From: a virus
Virus record (IMG/VR): IMGVR_UViG_3300030102_001775
Coordinates: 1-21,298 of that record
DNA length: 21,298 nt
Strand: one strand, 5' to 3'
The notes under the pieces were generated by a model that was given only the letters and a program-made list of their open reading frames with translations, was not told the origin of the DNA and ran no database searches. Shown here piece by piece: positions 19,939 to 21,298 of this stretch; the first letter of the stretch is position 1, and each line of letters starts with the position of its first letter. The translations under genes and the position numbers were made by a program.

Positions 19939-20303
19939 TGGAGTATAAATTTAACGAAGATAAAACAATAAAAATTATATCAAGTTATATAAAAGATACA
20001 TATACACAGCACTACGCTAAAGATAAAAAGTATCAAGCAACTGATATTATATTTGATGCAGGACAAGGAGAGGGGTTTTGTCTTGGTAATATAATCAAGT
20101 ATGCTATGAGATATAAAAGAAAAGACAAAGGATATTTATCAGATATTAAAAAGTTAATACACTATGCAATTATATTGTATGGAGAGGAAACAAAAAAACT
20201 AAATAAAAATGTAGAAGAAGAAACAGAGCAGGAGTATCTATCAATGAAAAAAGAGATATTTCCAAGAAATAAAAACGGAACAAGGAAAGGGTGGTACAAA
20301 TGA
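19938..20303 (+). CDS. DUF3310 family protein
   Basis: YQATDIIFDAGQGEGFCLGN (32-51), followed directly by IIKYAMRYKRKDKGYLSDIKKLIHYA, is the hallmark of DUF3310 ('Q..D.I...F.LGN.IKY..R...K.....D..K..HY'). This family is often loosely called a nucleotide-kinase-like protein but has no proven activity. The C-terminal 35 residues are charged. GAGGAG precedes the start. Neighbouring nucleotide-metabolism and nuclease genes fit an early metabolic role. Confidence 0.85.
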   Translation: MEYKFNEDKTIKIISSYIKDTYTQHYAKDKKYQATDIIFDAGQGEGFCLGNIIKYAMRYKRKDKGYLSDIKKLIHYAIILYGEETKKLNKNVEEETEQEYLSMKKEIFPRNKNGTRKGWYK

Positions 20304-20605
20304 TGAACGTATTTGATGTGTTAGGAAAACTTTTATATATGATTCCTTTCATAGGAATGTTTATAGGTAGTTACTATATTTATAGTATGGACATAGCAGC
20401 AATTTATATATTAGCAGGTTTATCCCTAACACAGGGGGTTATCTGTTGTTTTTATTTATTAATGCAAATGTTTATAGCAGGGATTGACGGAATACTAGAA
20501 CTAGAAGTACAACTGTGGGATGCTCTTATGCCAGTTATCTTTTTAATGTTGTCAGGAACTTCTTATTTTTTATTTATTAACGAAACAATAAAAGGAATAT
20601 TATAA
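20300..20605 (+). CDS. Three-helix membrane protein, 101 residues
   Basis: Not recognised. After MMNVFDVLGKLLYMIPFIGM the sequence has three hydrophobic segments (about 8-27, 33-60, 75-97) with a short acidic loop (GIDGILELEVQLWD), so an integral inner-membrane protein is predicted. The start is set at 20300 because ATGA overlaps the DUF3310 stop; an in-frame GTG at 20291 would add three residues. It sits between DUF3310 and the reductase with tight overlaps on both sides, which is an odd place for a membrane protein. Confidence 0.8.
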   Translation: MMNVFDVLGKLLYMIPFIGMFIGSYYIYSMDIAAIYILAGLSLTQGVICCFYLLMQMFIAGIDGILELEVQLWDALMPVIFLMLSGTSYFLFINETIKGIL

Positions 20606-21298
20606 TGGAACAAGGTATCACACAACTACCAACTAACTATCAACAGTTTATACATCTAAGTAGATATGCTAGATGGAATGAAGAGAATCAACGCAGAGAA
20701 ACATGGGATGAAACTGTATCTCGATACTTTGATTTCTTTGAAAAACATTTAAAACAAAATCACAATCTAAGTAAACCACAGTTTGATGAAACTAGAAAGT
20801 ACTTAGAGAAAGCTGTACTGTATCTAAACATTATGCCAAGCATGAGAGCATTAATGTCTGCAGGATTAGCTTTAGAAAAAGATAATGTAGCAGGTTTTAA
20901 CTGTAGCTATGTTGCTGTAGATAATGTTCGTGCATTTGATGAGACACTTTATATACTTATGTGTGGTACTGGTGTTGGCTTTAGTGTAGAGCGTCAGTAT
21001 ATAAACCAGCTACCAGATCTTCCTGAAGATTTATTTCCTACAGATACAGTTATTAAAGTAGCTGATTCTAAAATAGGATGGGCAAAAGCCTATAAAGAAC
21101 TATTATCCTTACTTTACTCAGGTCAAGTTCCTACATGGGATGTCTCTAATATAAGACCTTACGGTGCTAGATTAAAAACATTTGGAGGAAGAGCAAGTGG
21201 CCCTGCTCCTCTTGAAGAGTTATTTGATTTTACTATTAACATATTCCGTGATGCTATTACAAAAGGACAACGTAAGCTTGTATCTATAGACTGCCACG
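20605..21298 (+). CDS. Ribonucleotide reductase, class II (adenosylcobalamin type), N-terminal part
   Basis: Open to the window edge; 231 codons are visible. It would reduce ribonucleotides to deoxyribonucleotides for phage DNA synthesis. IMPSMRALMSAG (about 77-88), GFNCSYVAVDN (about 99-109, with the first redox-active Cys) and LMCGTGVGFSVERQY (about 118-132) match the monomeric B12-dependent reductases (Lactobacillus RTPR-like), as does RPYGARLKTFGGRASGPAPL (about 191-210). No ATP-cone precedes the catalytic domain, usual for monomeric class II. The active-site loop and C-terminal cysteines lie outside the window. AAAGGA precedes the ATG, which overlaps the previous stop (TAATG). Confidence 0.92.
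   Translation, partial: MEQGITQLPTNYQQFIHLSRYARWNEENQRRETWDETVSRYFDFFEKHLKQNHNLSKPQFDETRKYLEKAVLYLNIMPSMRALMSAGLALEKDNVAGFNCSYVAVDNVRAFDETLYILMCGTGVGFSVERQYINQLPDLPEDLFPTDTVIKVADSKIGWAKAYKELLSLLYSGQVPTWDVSNIRPYGARLKTFGGRASGPAPLEELFDFTINIFRDAITKGQRKLVSIDCH

Overview
The window is a piece of a tailed, lytic-type dsDNA bacteriophage genome. The hallmarks are a terminase pair and portal, and a T7-like replication set: gp2.5-like SSB, primase-helicase, exonuclease-bearing family A DNA polymerase, exonuclease, endonuclease I, DUF3310 protein and the start of a vitamin-B12-type ribonucleotide reductase. The DNA is AT-rich, genes are packed with ATGA/TAATG overlaps, and many products belong to families common in marine podovirus-like phages. 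A low-GC marine bacterium is therefore a reasonable host guess, but this is inference. No integrase, CI-like repressor, tRNA or phage RNA polymerase was seen in the window; the readable promoters are sigma70-type.

Layout: transcription diverges from a control region at about 6900-7680. Leftward (minus strand) there are three short units of small unknown genes (6897-6208, 6079-5633, 5510-5337). Each ends in a copy of the same intrinsic terminator and is preceded by a TTGT(G/C)ACAA element. Next comes a gene-free, palindrome-rich stretch (4678-5336), and then the packaging genes terS, a 37-residue membrane microprotein, terL and portal, which run to the left edge. Rightward (plus strand) there are two tandem promoters with a repeat-rich structured leader, then a gp88-family gene and about a dozen small early genes, a solitary C5-cytosine methyltransferase and more small genes. 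A strong promoter at 13301-13329 precedes a membrane-anchored coiled-coil protein, SSB and a DUF6447-like gene. A terminator/attenuator follows, then primase-helicase, DNA polymerase, three PD-(D/E)XK-type nucleases, DUF3310, a three-helix membrane protein and the truncated ribonucleotide reductase.

How it fits together: the right arm takes over the host, modifies phage DNA, replicates it, probably degrades host DNA (exonuclease and endonuclease I) and supplies deoxynucleotides. The left arm packages the product into heads. Acidic tails ending in phenylalanine on both SSB and helicase suggest T7-style replisome coordination. The least explained parts are the two non-coding regions (4678-5336 and 6898-7675), the small leftward gene island, and several microproteins below 60 residues.
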